Source: Aspidapion aeneum
Lineage: Eukaryota; Arthropoda; Insecta; Coleoptera; Brentidae
DNA: 64,000 bases
Assembly: GCA_963576565.1 (NCBI GenBank)
Contig: OY755047.1
Location: 19,475,171 to 19,539,170 of the forward strand
Reading direction: 5' to 3'
Under the pieces are notes generated by a model, which saw nothing but the letters and a program-made list of their open reading frames with translations, did no database searches and was not told the origin of the DNA. Positions 10,601 to 25,211 of the stretch are shown piece after piece (position 1 is the first letter of the stretch; each line of letters opens with the position of its first letter). The position numbers and the translations under genes are program-made.

Positions 10601-13600
10601 GCGGCTGCTCCTTGTTCCCGGTTTAACATGGTGAAATGGAAAAACAGAAAAAAATTCAAAAGTCACCTTCAAAAACATAGTTACGCAATGAAACTTGGTA
10701 GGGTGTTTAAGTTGCCTACAACTAGTCATCTGTGGAAGCGGCTGCTCCTTGTTCCCGGTTTAACATGGTGAAATGGAAAAAAAATGGAAAAACAGAAAAA
10801 AATTCAAAAGTCACCTTCAAAAACATAGTTACGCAATGAAACTTGGTATGGTGTTTAAGTAACCTACAACTAGACATGTGTGTAAGCGGCTGCTACTTGT
10901 TCCCGGTTTAACATGGTGAAATAGAAAAAAAAATGGAAAAACAGAAAAAAATTCAAAAGTCACCTTCAAAAACATAGTTACGCAATGAAACTTGGTATGA
11001 TGTTTAAGTAACCTACAGCTAGTCATGTGTGTAAGCGGCTGCTACTTGTTCCCGGTTTAACATGGTGAAATGGAAAAAAAATGGAAAAACAGAAAAAAAT
11101 TCAAAAGTCACCTTCAAAAACATAGTTACGCAATGAAACTTGGTAGGGTGTTTAAGTTGCCTACAACTAGTCATGTGTGTAAGCGGCTGCTCCTTGTTCC
11201 CGGTTTAACATGGTGAAATGGAAAAAAATGGAAAAACAGAAAAAAATTCAAAAGTCACCTTCAAAAACATAGTTACGCAATGAAACTTGGTAGGGTGTTT
11301 AAGTTGCCTACAACTAGTCATGTGTGTAAGCGGCTGCTCCTTGTTCCCGGTTTAACATGGTGAAATGGAAAAAAAATGGAAAAACAGAAAAAAATTCAAA
11401 AGTCACCTTCAAAAACATAGTTACGCTATGAAACTTGGCATGGTGTTTAAGTAACCTACAACTAGTCATGTGTGTAAGCGGCTGCTACTTGTTCCCGGTT
11501 TAACATGGTGAAATGGAAAAAAAATGGAAAAACAGAAAAAAATTCAAAAGTCACCTTCAAAAACATAGTTACGCAATGAAACTTGGTATGGTGTTTAAGT
11601 AACCTACAACTAGACATGTGTGTAAGCGGCTGCTACTTGTTCCCGGTTTAACATGGTGAAATAGAAAAAAAAATGGAAAAACAGAAAAAAATTCAAAAGT
11701 CACCTTCAAAAACATAGTTACGCAATGAAACTTGGTATGATGTTTAAGTAACCTACAGCTAGTCATGTGTGTAAGCGGCTGCTACTTGTTCCCGGTTTAA
11801 CATGGTGAAATGGAAAAAAAATGGAAAAACAGAAAAAAATTCAAAAGTCACCTTCAAAAACATAGTTACGCAATGAAACTTGGTATGGTGTTTAAGTAAC
11901 CTACAACTAGTCATGTGTGTAAGCGGCTGCTACTTGTTCCCGGTTTAACATGCTGAAATGGAAAAAAAATGGAAAAACAGAAAAAAATTCAAAAGTCACC
12001 TTCAAAAACATAGTTACGCAATGAAACTTGGTATGGTGTTTAAGTAACCTACAGCTAGTCATGTGTGTAAGCGGCTGCTCCTTGTTTCCGGTTTAACATG
12101 GTGAAATGGAAAAAAAATGGAAAAACAGAAAAAAATTCAAAAGTCACCTTCAAAAACATAGTTACGCAATGAAACTTGGTAGGGTGTTTATGTTGCCTAC
12201 AACTAGTCATCTGTGGAAGCGGCTGCTCCTTGTTCTCGGTTTAACATGGTGAAATGAAAAAAAAATGGAAAAACAAAAAAAAATTCAAAAGTCACCTTCA
12301 AAAACATAGTTACTCAATGAAACTTGGTAGGGTGTTTAAGTTGCCTACAACTAGTCATCTGTGAAAGCGGCTGCTCCTTGTTCCCGGTTTAACATGGTGA
12401 AATGGAAAAAAATGGAAAAACAGAAAAAAATTCAAAAGTCACCTTCAAAAACATAGTTACGCTATGAAACTTGGTATGGTGTTTAAGTAACCTACAACTA
12501 GTCATGTGTGTAAGCGGCTGCTACTTATTCCCGGTTTAACATGGTGAAATGGAAAAAAAAAATGGAAAAACAGAAAAAAATTCAAAAGTCACCTTCAAAA
12601 ACATAGTTACGCAATGAAACTTGGTATGGTGTTTAAGTAACCTACAGCTAGTCATGTGTGTAAGCGGCTGCTCCTTGTTTCCGGTTTAACATGGTGAAAT
12701 GGAAAAAAAATGGAAAAACAGAAAAAAATTCAAAAGTCACCTTCAAAAACATAGTTACGCAATGAAACTTGGTAGGGTGTTTATGTTGCCTACAACTAGT
12801 CATCTGTGGAAGCGGCTGCTCCTTGTTCTCGGTTTAACATGGTGAAATGAAAAAAAAATGGAAAAACAAAAAAAAATTCAAAAGTCACCTTCAAAAACAT
12901 AGTTACTCAATGAAACTTGGTAGGGTGTTTAAGTTGCCTACAACTAGTCATCTGTGAAAGCGGCTGCTCCTTGTTCCCGGTTTAACATGGTGAAATGGAA
13001 AAAAATGGAAAAACAGAAAAAAATTCAAAAGTCACCTTCAAAAACATAGTTACGCTATGAAACTTGGTATGGTGTTTAAGTAACCTACAACTAGTCATGT
13101 GTGTAAGCGGCTGCTACTTATTCCCGGTTTAACATGGTGAAATGGAAAAAAAAAATGGAAAAACAGAAAAAAATTCAAAAGTCACCTTCAAAAACATAGT
13201 TACGCAATGAAACTTGGTAGGGTGTTTAAGTAACCTACAACTAGTCATGTGTGTAAGCGGCTGCTACTTGTTCCCGGTTTAACATGGTGAAATGGAAAAA
13301 AAATGGAAAATCAGAAAAAATTTCAAAAGTCACCTTCAAAAACATAGTTACGCAATGAAACTTGGTAGGGTGTTTAAGTTGCCTACAACTAGTCATCTGT
13401 GGAAGCGGCTGCTCCTTGTTCCCGGTTTAACATGGTAAAATGGAAAAAAATGGAAAAACAGAAAAAAATTCAAAAGTCACCTTCAAAAACATAGTTACGC
13501 TATGAAACTTGGTATGGTGTTTAAGTAACCTACAACTAGTCATGTGTGTAAGCGGCTGCTACTTGTTCCTGGTTTAACATGGTGAAATAGAAAAAAAAAT

Positions 13601-16600
13601 GGAAAAACAGAAAAAAATTCAAAAGTCACCTTCAAAAACATAGTTACGCAATGAAACTTGGTATGGTGTTTAAGTAACCTACAACTAGACATGTGTGTAA
13701 GCGGCTGCTACTTGTTCCCGGTTTAACATGGTGAAATAGAAAAAAAAATGGAAAAACAGAAAAAAATTCAAAAGTCACCTTCAAAAACATAGTTACGCAA
13801 TGAAACTTGGTATGGTGTTTAAGTAACCTACAACTAGTCATGTGTGTAAGCGGCTGCTACTTGTTCCCGGTTTAACATGCTGAAATGGAAAAAAAATGGA
13901 AAAACAGAAAAAAATTCAAAAGTCACCTTCAAAAACATAGTTACGCAATGAAACTTGGTATGGTGTTTAAGTAACCTACAGCTAGTCATATGTGTAAGCG
14001 GCTGCTCCTTGTTTCCGGTTTAACATGGTGAAATGGAAAAAAATGGAAAAACAGAAAAAAATTCAAAAGTCACCTTCAAAAACATAGTTACGCAATGAAA
14101 CTTGGTAGGGTGTTTAAGTAACCTACAACTAGTCATGTGTGTAAGCGGCTGCTACTTGTTCCCGGTTTAACATGGTGAAATGGAAAAAAAATGGAAAATC
14201 AGAAAAAATTTCAAAAGTCACCTTCAAAAACATAGTTACGCAATGAAACTTGGTAGGGTGTTTAAGTAACCTACAACTAGTCATGTGTGTAAGCGGCTGC
14301 TACTTGTTCCCGGTTTAACATGGTGAAATGGAAAAAAAATGGAAAATCAGAAAAAATTTCAAAAGTCACCTTCAAAAACATAGTTACGCAATGAAACTTG
14401 GTAGGGTGTTTAAGTAACCTACAACTAGTCATGTGTGTAAGCGGCTGCTCCTTGTTCCCGGTTTAACATGGTGAAATGGAAAAAAAATGGAAAAACAGAA
14501 AAAAATTCAAAAGTCACCTTCAAAAACATAGTTACGCTATGAAACTTGGCATGGTGTTTAAGTAACCTACAACTAGTCATGTGTGTAAGCGGCTGCTACT
14601 TGTTCCCGGTTTAACATGGTGAAATGGAAAAAAAATGGAAAAACAGAAAAAAATTCAAAAGTCACCTTCAAAAACATAGTTACGCAATGAAACTTGGTAT
14701 GGTGTTTAAGTAACCTACAACTAGACATGTGTGTAAGCGGCTGCTACTTGTTCCCGGTTTAACATGGTGAAATAGAAAAAAAAATGGAAAAACAGAAAAA
14801 AATTCAAAAGTCACCTTCAAAAACATAGTTACGCAATGAAACTTGGTATGATGTTTAAGTAACCTACAGCTAGTCATGTGTGTAAGCGGCTGCTACTTGT
14901 TCCCGGTTTAACATGGTGAAATGGAAAAAAAATGGAAAAACAGAAAAAAATTCAAAAGTCACCTTCAAAAACATAGTTACGCAATGAAACTTGGTATGGT
15001 GTTTAAGTAACCTACAACTAGTCATGTGTGTAAGCGGCTGCTACTTGTTCCCGGTTTAACATGCTGAAATGGAAAAAAAATGGAAAAACAGAAAAAAATT
15101 CAAAAGTCACCTTCAAAAACATAGTTACGCAATGAAACTTGGTATGGTGTTTAAGTAACCTACAGCTAGTCATGTGTGTAAGCGGCTGCTCCTTGTTTCC
15201 GGTTTAACATGGTGAAATGGAAAAAAAATGGAAAAACAGAAAAAAATTCAAAAGTCACCTTCAAAAACATAGTTACGCAATGAAACTTGGTAGGGTGTTT
15301 ATGTTGCCTACAACTAGTCATCTGTGGAAGCGGCTGCTCCTTGTTCTCGGTTTAACATGGTGAAATGAAAAAAAAATGGAAAAACAAAAAAAAATTCAAA
15401 AGTCACCTTCAAAAACATAGTTACTCAATGAAACTTGGTAGGGTGTTTAAGTTGCCTACAACTAGTCATCTGTGAAAGCGGCTGCTCCTTGTTCCCGGTT
15501 TAACATGGTGAAATGGAAAAAAATGGAAAAACAGAAAAAAATTCAAAAGTCACCTTCAAAAACATAGTTACGCAATGAAACTTGGTAGGGTGTTTAAGTT
15601 GCCTACAACTAGTCATGTGTGTAAGTGGCTGCTACTTGTTCCCGGTTTAACATGGTGAAATGGAAAAAAAATGGAAAATCAGAAAAAATTTCAAAAGTCA
15701 CCTTCAAAAACATAGTTACGCAATGAAACTTGGTAGGGTGTTTAAGTTGCCTACAACTAGTCATCTGTGGAAGCGGCTGCTCCTTGTTCCCGGTTTAACA
15801 TGGTAAAATGGAAAAAAATGGAAAAACAGAAAAAAATTCAAAAGTCACCTTCAAAAACATAGTTACGCTATGAAACTTGGTATGGTGTTTAAGTAACCTA
15901 CAACTAGTCATGTGTGTAAGCGGCTGCTACTTGTTCCTGGTTTAACATGGTGAAATGGAAAAAAAAATGGAAAAACAGAAAAAAATTCAAAAGTCACCTT
16001 CAAAAACATAGTTACGCAATGAAACTTGGTATGGTGTTTAAGTAACCTACAACTAGACATGTGTGTAAGCGGCTGCTACTTGTTCCCGGTTTAACATGGT
16101 GAAATAGAAAAAAAAATGGAAAAACAGAAAAAAATTCAAAAGTCACCTTCAAAAACATAGTTACGCAATGAAACTTGGTATGGTGTTTAAGTAACCTACA
16201 ACTAGTCATGTGTGTAAGCGGCTGCTACTTGTTCCCGGTTTAACATGCTGAAATGGAAAAAAAATGGAAAAACAGAAAAAAATTCAAAAGTCACCTTCAA
16301 AAACATAGTTACGCAATGAAACTTGGTATGGTGTTTAAGTAACCTACAGCTAGTCATATGTGTAAGCGGCTGCTCCTTGTTTCCGGTTTAACATGGTGAA
16401 ATGGAAAAAAAATGGAAAAACAGAAAAAAATTCAAAAGTCACCTTCAAAAACATAGTTACGCTATGAAACTTGGTATGGTGTTTAAGTAACCTACAACTA
16501 GTCATGTGTGTAAGCGGCTGCTACTTGTTCCCGGTTTAACATGGTGATATGGAAAAAAAATGGAAAAACAGAAAAAAATTCAAAAGTCACCTTCAAAAAC

Positions 16601-19600
16601 ATAGTTACGCAATGAAACTTGGTAGGGTGTTTAAGTTGCCTACAACTAGTCATCTGTGAAAGCGGCTGCTACTTGTTCCCGGTTTAACATGGTGAAATGG
16701 AAAAAAAATGGAAAAACAGAAAAAAATTCAAAAGTCACCTTCAAAAACATAGTTACGCAATGAAACTTGGTAGGGTGTTTAAGTTGCCTACAACTACTGA
16801 TCTGTGAAAGCGGCTGCTCTTTGTTCCCGGTTTAACATGGTGAAATGGGAAAAAAATGGAAAAACAGAAAAAAATTCAAAAGTCACCTTCAAAAACATAG
16901 TTACGCAATGAAACTTGGTAGGGTGTTTAAGTTGCCCACAACTAGTCATCTGTGAAAGCGGCTGCTCCTTGTTCCCGGTTTAACATGGTGAAATGGAAAA
17001 AAAATGGAAAAACAGAAAAAAATTCAAAAGTCACCTTCAAAAACATAGTTACGCAATGAAACTTTGTAGGATGTTTAAGTAACCTACAACTAGTCATGTG
17101 TGTAAGCGGCTGCTACTTGTTCCCGCTTTAACATGGTGAAATGGAAAAAAAATGGAAAAACAGAAAAAAATTCAAAAGTCACCTTCAAAAACATAGTTAC
17201 GCAATGAAACTTTGTAGGGTGTTTAAGTAACCTACAACTAGTCATGTGTCTAAGCGGCTGCTACTTGTTCCCGGTTTAACATGGTGAAATGGAAAAAAAA
17301 TGGAAAAACAGAAAAAAATTCAAAAGTTACCTTCAAAAACGTAGTTACGCAATGAAACTTGGTAGGGTGTTTAAGTTGCCTACAACTACTGATCTGTGAA
17401 AGCGGCTGCTCCTTGTTCCCGGTTTAACATGGTGAAATGGAAAAAAAATGGAAAAACAGAAAAAAATTCAAAAGTCACCTTCAAAAACATAGTTACGCAA
17501 TGAAACTTGGTAGGGTGTTTAAGTTGCCTACAACTAGTCATCTGTGGAAGCGGCTGCTCCTTGTTCCCGGTTTAACATGGTGAAATGGAAAAAAAATGGA
17601 AAAACAGAAAAAAATTCAAAAGTCACCTTCAAAAACATAGTTACGCAATGAAACTTGGTAGGGTGTTTAAGTTGCCTACAACTAGTCATGTGTGTAAGCG
17701 GCTGCTACTTGTTCCCGGTTTAACATGGTGAAATGGAAAAAAAATGGAAAAACAGAAAAAAATTCAAAAGTCACCTTCAAAAACATAGTTACGCAATGAA
17801 ACTTGGTAGGGATTTTAAGTTGCCTACAACTACTGATCTGTGAAAGCGGCTGCTCCTTGTTCCCGGTTTAACATGGTGAAATGGAAAAAAATGGAAAAAC
17901 AGAAAAAAATTCAAAAGTCACCTTCAAAAACATAGTTACGCAATGAAACTTGGTAGGGTGTTTAAGTTGCCTACAACTAGTCATCTGTGGAAGCGGCTGC
18001 TCCTTGTTCCCGGTTTAACATGGTGAAATGGAAAAAAAATGGAAAAACAGAAAAAAATTCAAAAGTCACCTTCAAAAACATAGTTACGCAATGAAACTTG
18101 GTAGGGTGTTTAAGTTGCCTACAACTAGTCATGTGTGTAAGCGGCTGCTACTTGTTCCCGGTTTAACATGGTGAAATGGAAAAAAAATGGAAAAACAGAA
18201 AAAAATTCAAAAGTCACCTTCAAAAACATAGTTACGCAATGAAACTTGGTATGGTGTTTAAGTAACCTACAGCTAGTCATGTGTGTAAGCGGCTGCTCCT
18301 TGTTTCCGGTTTAACATGGTGAAATGGAAAAAAATGGAAAAACAGAAAAAAATTCAAAAGTCACCTTCAAAAACATAGTTACGCAATGAAACTTGGTAGG
18401 GTGTTTAAGTAACCTACAACTAGTCATGTGTGTAAGCGGCTGCTACTTGTTCCCGGTTTAACATGGTGAAATGGAAAAAAAATGGAAAATCAGAAAAAAT
18501 TTCAAAAGTCACCTTCAAAAACATAGTTACGCAATGAAACTTGGTAGGGTGTTTAAGTAACCTACAACTAGTCATGTGTGTAAGCGGCTGCTACTTGTTC
18601 CCGGTTTAACATGGTGAAATGGAAAAAAAATGGAAAATCAGAAAAAATTTCAAAAGTCACCTTCAAAAACATAGTTACGCAATGAAACTTGGTAGGGTGT
18701 TTAAGTAACCTACAACTAGTCATGTGTGTAAGCGGCTGCTCCTTGTTCCCGGTTTAACATGGTGAAATGGAAAAAAAATGGAAAAACAGAAAAAAATTCA
18801 AAAGTCACCTTCAAAAACATAGTTACGCTATGAAACTTGGCATGGTGTTTAAGTAACCTACAACTAGTCATGTGTGTAAGCGGCTGCTACTTGTTCCCGG
18901 TTTAACATGGTGAAATGGAAAAAAAATGGAAAAACAGAAAAAAATTCAAAAGTCACCTTCAAAAACATAGTTACGCAATGAAACTTGGTATGGTGTTTAA
19001 GTAACCTACAACTAGACATGTGTGTAAGCGGCTGCTACTTGTTCCCGGTTTAACATGGTGAAATAGAAAAAAAAATGGAAAAACAGAAAAAAATTCAAAA
19101 GTCACCTTCAAAAACATAGTTACGCAATGAAACTTGGTATGATGTTTAAGTAACCTACAGCTAGTCATGTGTGTAAGCGGCTGCTACTTGTTCCCGGTTT
19201 AACATGGTGAAATGGAAAAAAAATGGAAAAACAGAAAAAAATTCAAAAGTCACCTTCAAAAACATAGTTACGCAATGAAACTTGGTATGGTGTTTAAGTA
19301 ACCTACAACTAGTCATGTGTGTAAGCGGCTGCTACTTGTTCCCGGTTTAACATGCTGAAATGGAAAAAAAATGGAAAAACAGAAAAAAATTCAAAAGTCA
19401 CCTTCAAAAACATAGTTACGCAATGAAACTTGGTATGGTGTTTAAGTAACCTACAGCTAGTCATGTGTGTAAGCGGCTGCTCCTTGTTTCCGGTTTAACA
19501 TGGTGAAATGGAAAAAAAATGGAAAAACAGAAAAAAATTCAAAAGTCACCTTCAAAAACATAGTTACGCAATGAAACTTGGTAGGGTGTTTATGTTGCCT

Positions 19601-22600
19601 ACAACTAGTCATCTGTGGAAGCGGCTGCTCCTTGTTCTCGGTTTAACATGGTGAAATGAAAAAAAAATGGAAAAACAAAAAAAAATTCAAAAGTCACCTT
19701 CAAAAACATAGTTACTCAATGAAACTTGGTAGGGTGTTTAAGTTGCCTACAACTAGTCATCTGTGAAAGCGGCTGCTCCTTGTTCCCGGTTTAACATGGT
19801 GAAATGGAAAAAAATGGAAAAACAGAAAAAAATTCAAAAGTCACCTTCAAAAACATAGTTACGCAATGAAACTTGGTAGGGTGTTTAAGTTGCCTACAAC
19901 TAGTCATGTGTGTAAGTGGCTGCTACTTGTTCCCGGTTTAACATGGTGAAATGGAAAAAAAATGGAAAATCAGAAAAAATTTCAAAAGTCACCTTCAAAA
20001 ACATAGTTACGCAATGAAACTTGGTAGGGTGTTTAAGTTGCCTACAACTAGTCATCTGTGGAAGCGGCTGCTCCTTGTTCCCGGTTTAACATGGTGAAAT
20101 GGAAAAAAATGGAAAAACAGAAAAAAATTCAAAAGTCACCTTCAAAAACATAGTTACGCTATGAAACTTGGTATGGTGTTTAAGTAACCTACAACTAGTC
20201 ATGTGTGTAAGCGGCTGCTACTTATTCCTGGTTTAACATGGTGAAATGGAAAAAAAATGGAAAAACAGAAAAAAATTCAAAAGTCACCTTCAAAAACATA
20301 GTTACGCAATGAAACTTGGTATGGTGTTTAAGTAACCTACAACTAGACATGTGTGTAAGCGGCTGCTACTTGTTCCCGGTTTAACATGGTGAAATAGAAA
20401 AAAAAATGGAAAAACAGAAAAAAATTCAAAAGTCACCTTCAAAAACATAGTTACGCAATGAAACTTAGTATGGTGTTTAAGTGACCTACAACTAGTCATG
20501 TGTGTAAGCGGCTGCTACTTGTTCCCGGTTTAACATGGTGAAATGGAAAAAAAATGGAAAAACAGAAAAAAATTCAAAAGTCACCTTCAAAAACATAGTT
20601 ACGCAATGAAACTTGGTATGGTGTTTAAGTAACCTACAGCTAGTCATGTGTGTAAGCGGCTGCTCCTTGTTTCCGGTTTAACATGGTGAAATGGAAAAAA
20701 AATGGAAAAACAGAAAAAAATTCAAAAGTCACCTTCAAAAACATAGTTACGCAATGAAACTTGGTAGGGTGTTTATGTTGCCTACAACTAGTCATCTGTG
20801 AAAGCGGCTGCTCCTTGTTCCCGGTTTAACATGGTGAAATGGAAAAAAATGGAAAAACAGAAAAAAATTCAAAAGTCACCTTCAAAAACATAGTTACGCT
20901 ATGAAACTTGGTATGGTGTTTAAGTAACCTACAACTAGTCATGTGTGTAAGCGGCTGCTACTTATTCCCGGTTTAACATGGTGAAATGGAAAAAAAAAAT
21001 GGAAAAACAGAAAAAAATTCAAAAGTCACCTTCAAAAACATAGTTACGCAATGAAACTTGGTAGGGTGTTTAAGTAACCTACAACTAGTCATGTGTGTAA
21101 GCGGCTGCTACTTGTTCCCGGTTTAACATGGTGAAATGGAAAAAAAATGGAAAATCAGAAAAAATTTCAAAAGTCACCTTCAAAAACATAGTTACGCAAT
21201 GAAACTTGGTAGGGTGTTTAAGTTGCCTACAACTAGTCATCTGTGGAAGCGGCTGCTCCTTGTTCCCGGTTTAACATGGTAAAATGGAAAAAAATGGAAA
21301 AACAGAAAAAAATTCAAAAGTCACCTTCAAAAACATAGTTACGCTATGAAACTTGGTATGGTGTTTAAGTAACCTACAACTAGTCATGTGTGTAAGCGGC
21401 TGCTACTTGTTCCTGGTTTAACATGGTGAAATGGAAAAAAAATGGAAAAACAGAAAAAAATTCAAAAGTCACCTTCAAAAACATAGTTACGCAATGAAAC
21501 TTGGTATGGTGTTTAAGTAACCTACAACTAGACATGTGTGTAAGCGGCTGCTACTTGTTCCCGGTTTAACATGGTGAAATAGAAAAAAAAATGGAAAAAC
21601 AGAAAAAAATTCAAAAGTCACCTTCAAAAACATAGTTACGCAATGAAACTTGGTATGGTGTTTAAGTAACCTACAACTAGTCATGTGTGTAAGCGGCTGC
21701 TACTTGTTCCCGGTTTAACATGCTGAAATGGAAAAAAAATGGAAAAACAGAAAAAAATTCAAAAGTCACCTTCAAAAACATAGTTACGCAATGAAACTTG
21801 GTATGGTGTTTAAGTAACCTACAGCTAGTCATATGTGTAAGCGGCTGCTCCTTGTTTCCGGTTTAACATGGTGAAATGGAAAAAAAATGGAAAAACAGAA
21901 AAAAATTCAAAAGTCACCTTCAAAAACATAGTTACGCTATGAAACTTGGTATGGTGTTTAAGTAACCTACAACTAGTCATGTGTGTAAGCGGCTGCTACT
22001 TGTTCCCGGTTTAACATGGTGATATGGAAAAAAAATGGAAAAACAGAAAAAAATTCAAAAGTCACCTTCAAAAACATAGTTACGCAATGAAACTTGGTAG
22101 GGTGTTTAAGTTGCCTACAACTAGTCATCTGTGAAGGCGGCTGCTACTTGTTCCCGGTTTAACATGGTGAAATGGAAAAAAAATGGAAAAACAGAAAAAA
22201 ATTCAAAAGTCACCTTCAAAAACATAGTTACGCAATGAAACTTGGTAGGGTGTTTAAGTTGCCTACAACTACTGATCTGTGAAAGCGGCTGCTCTTTGTT
22301 CCCGGTTTAACATGGTGAAATGGAAAAAAAATGGAAAAACAGAAAAAAATTCAAAAGTCACCTTCAAAAACATAGTTACGCAATGAAACTTGGTAGGGTG
22401 TTTAAGTTGCCTACAACTAGTCATCTGTGGAAGCGGCTGCTCCTTGTTCCCGGTTTAACATGGTGAAATGGAAAAAAAATGGAAAAACAGAAAAAAATTC
22501 AAAAGTTACCTTCAAAAACATAGTTACGCAATGAAACTTGGTAGGGTGTTTAAGTTGCCTACAACTAGTCATCTGTGAAAGCGGCTGCTCCTTGTTCCCG

Positions 22601-23890
22601 GTTTAACATGGTGAAATGGAAAAAAAAATGGAAAAACAGAAAAAAAATTCAAAAGTCACCTTCAAAAACATAGTTACGCAATGAAACTTGGTAGGGTATT
22701 TAAGTAACCTACAACTAGTCATGCGTGTAAGCGGCTGCTACTTGTTCCCGGTTTAACATGGTGAAATGGAAAAAAAATGGAAAAACAGAAAAAAATTCAA
22801 AAGTCACCTTCAAAAACATAGTTACGCAATGAAACTTGGTATGGTGTTTAAGTAACCTACAACTAGTCACGTGTGTAAGCGGCTGCTACTTGTTCCCGGT
22901 TTAACATGGTGAAATGGAAAAAAAATGGAAAAACAGAAAAAAATTCAAAAGTCACTTTCAGAAATATAGTTACGCAATGAAAGTTTGTAGGGTGTTTAAG
23001 TAACCTACAACTAGTCATGTGTGTAAGCGGCTGCTACTTGTTCCCGGTTTAACATGGTGAAATGGAAAAAAAATGGAAAAACAGAAAAAAAATTCAAAAG
23101 TCACCTTCAAAAACATAGTTACGCAATGAAACTTGGTAGGGTGTTTAAGTAACCTACAACTAGTCATGTGTGTAAGCGGCTGCTACTTGTTCCCGGTTTA
23201 ACATGGTGAAATGGAAAAAAAATGGAAAAACAGAAAAAAATTCAAAAGTCACCTTCAAAAACATAGTTACGCAATGAAACTTGGTATGGTGTTTAAGTAA
23301 CCTACAACTAGTCACGTGTGTAAGCGGCTGCTACTTGTTCCCGGTTTAACATGGTGAAATGGAAAAAAAATGGAAAAACAGAAAAAAATTCAAAAGTCAC
23401 TTTCAGAAATATAGTTACGCAATGAAACTTTGTAGGGTGTTTAAGTAACCTACAACTAGTCATGTGTGTAAGCGGCTGCTACTTGTTCCCGGTTTAACAT
23501 GGTGAAATGGAAAAAAAATGGAAAAACAGAAAAAAATTCAAAAGTCACTTTCAGGAATATAGTTACGCAATGAAACTTGGCAGAGTGTTTAAGTAACCTA
23601 CAACTAGTCATGTGTGTAAGCGGCTGCTCCTTGTTCCCGGTTTAACATGGTAAAATGGAAAAAAAATGGAAAAACAGAAAAAAATTCAAAAGTCACCTTC
23701 AAAAACATAGTTACGCAATGAAACTTGGTAGAGTGTTTAAGTGACCTACTGCTAGTCATGTGTATAAGCGGCTGCTACTTGTTCCCGGTTTAACATGGTC
23801 AAATGGAAAAAAAATGGAAAAACAGAAAAAAATTCAATAGTCACGTTAAAAAATATATTTACGCAATTAAACTTGGTAGGGTGTTTAAGC
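7690..23890 (+). repeat. Left-arm 148-bp satellite array (about 109 monomers)
   Basis: Head-to-tail monomers of 148-149 bp start from TTCCCGGTTTAACATGGTGA (for example at 7951, 8099 and 8248). Each has an A-rich tract, TCAAAAGTCACCTTC, ACGCAATGAAACTTGG and a variable block. There are two main variants: GTTGCCTACAACTAGTCATC with GGAAGCGGCTGCTCC, and GTAACCTACAACTAGTCATG with TGTAAGCGGCTGCTACT. Point variants mark large internal duplications (see findings). The first and last monomers are the most diverged, as expected for homogenised arrays. The recurrent 60-65 codon ORFs are chance readings of the monomer. Confidence 0.92.
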
Positions 23891-24737
23891 CGAAAAGAGC
23901 AACCTTGGCTCTTATCTGCTTTAACTAGGTACATACTTTACAAGTAGTAAACTCTGTAAGCATCACCCCCATATTTATGTATTTAACATAAATAAATACA
24001 CAAGAAATTAAGAACAAGAAAAATATAAAAAATCACATTTATAAATATATTTAGACATAAAGCTTATAACTACAAATTAACTTTTAAGATCGCCTTAGAT
24101 AGTTATAGTCTGGGACCTTTTTTAGAATTTATTTCTAACTCAGCAAACATCGATAGTATGAATTATTGAGCAATTCTAAGGAAAATTAGTTATATGCTAG
24201 GGATGGTTTCCGGTTTAGACAGAAAACGCATCAGAAGATATAATAATAACTTTTTTGTGGCTTTAAAAATATAAAATAGTATAAAAATAGTACTAGTAAA
24301 AGGTATACTAAATTAAGATGATGAAATGAGTGCCCTTATTTTTTAGTTGTGAAAGTTTATTAAATGATGGGTTGTTTTATAACTAGCTTAAAATACCATC
24401 TGTCTACTATTTGAAATCCCCAAAGCCTTGCCAGACTTATCAGATGTTCGTCAATATGGCACATTCAATTATGTTAATGTTCCTAATACCGACATACAAA
24501 TAAGAAGAAGATGGCTTATTTTAGCATAGTGGTCTCGTTTTTTTTTGTTTAGAGACCTTGCAGTTTATTTTAATGTTCGTCATTAGACATGGTAAGTAAT
24601 AAATTTAAAATTCTAGAAAGAGATATTTTTCATCGAAAATGCACTTTTTCCCCTCGCCCTGAACCTCGTGTGTCATTGGCATGTAAATTCTAAACTACAA
24701 AATAAATTATTTGCGGTCGTTAACGAGAAAAAAATTA
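23891..24737. repeat. Inner unique part of the left arm
   Basis: Non-satellite AT-rich DNA of about 850 bp, nearly identical as reverse complement to 27428-28274. Only scattered differences were seen, such as one base in the TGAAATGAGTGCCC region near 24325 and a few near the spacer edge. No ORF is present. The near-identity implies a recent origin or ongoing conversion between arms. Confidence 0.85.
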
Positions 24738-25088
24738 ACTATTCTGCTTGGACCGTAGTGTCTTAATCTGGCAAGGCTTTCGTGATTTTCAATAACAGCC
24801 AGGCTAATTTTCTCAATATACATATGCTATAATCTAGCATGTTAAAAATTTAAAAACTAGGAATTTAAATTAAAAAATCCACTAATTTTCCAATTTTCAA
24901 GACGCCGCACCGCCAGATGCATTTATCAACTTTGTAAATCAGCCAGACTTAGTTTACGTATTTTATCGTGCGTGTATTATAGCATCAATTCGAATCCACA
25001 AATTTTCAGCTAGACGTAGTTGCCACCACTTAATATGAGCCAGTTTGCTTTTCTTATAATGTTCGTAATCTCTTATTCTTCGGGTCGG

Positions 25089-25211
25089 TTTATCAATAGA
25101 GGGTTAGCCCTGACCCGTAAGTTACCTTTGATAGCTTTCTTTTTTGGCATGTGGTAAATGTCAGTCATCTTTTTTTAACCCACGGGTCAGGGCTAACCCT
25201 CTATTGATAAA
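25089..25211. mobile_element. 123-bp MITE with perfect 30-bp TIRs
   Basis: Positions 25089-25118 (beginning TTTATCAATAGAGGGTTAGC) are the exact reverse complement of 25182-25211. The 63-base centre has no coding content. No flanking duplication is evident. It sits in the fold-back spacer and so may be a later insertion. Confidence 0.7.

Noticed and set aside
10544..21684. Repeated ORFs of 60-65 codons with almost identical products in the 148-bp array (and their mirror at 31-34 kb)
   Set aside because: They span about 1.3 satellite monomers, exist only where an A-run length happens to keep the frame open, and begin and end within the monomer. They are frame accidents of the repeat, not a gene family.
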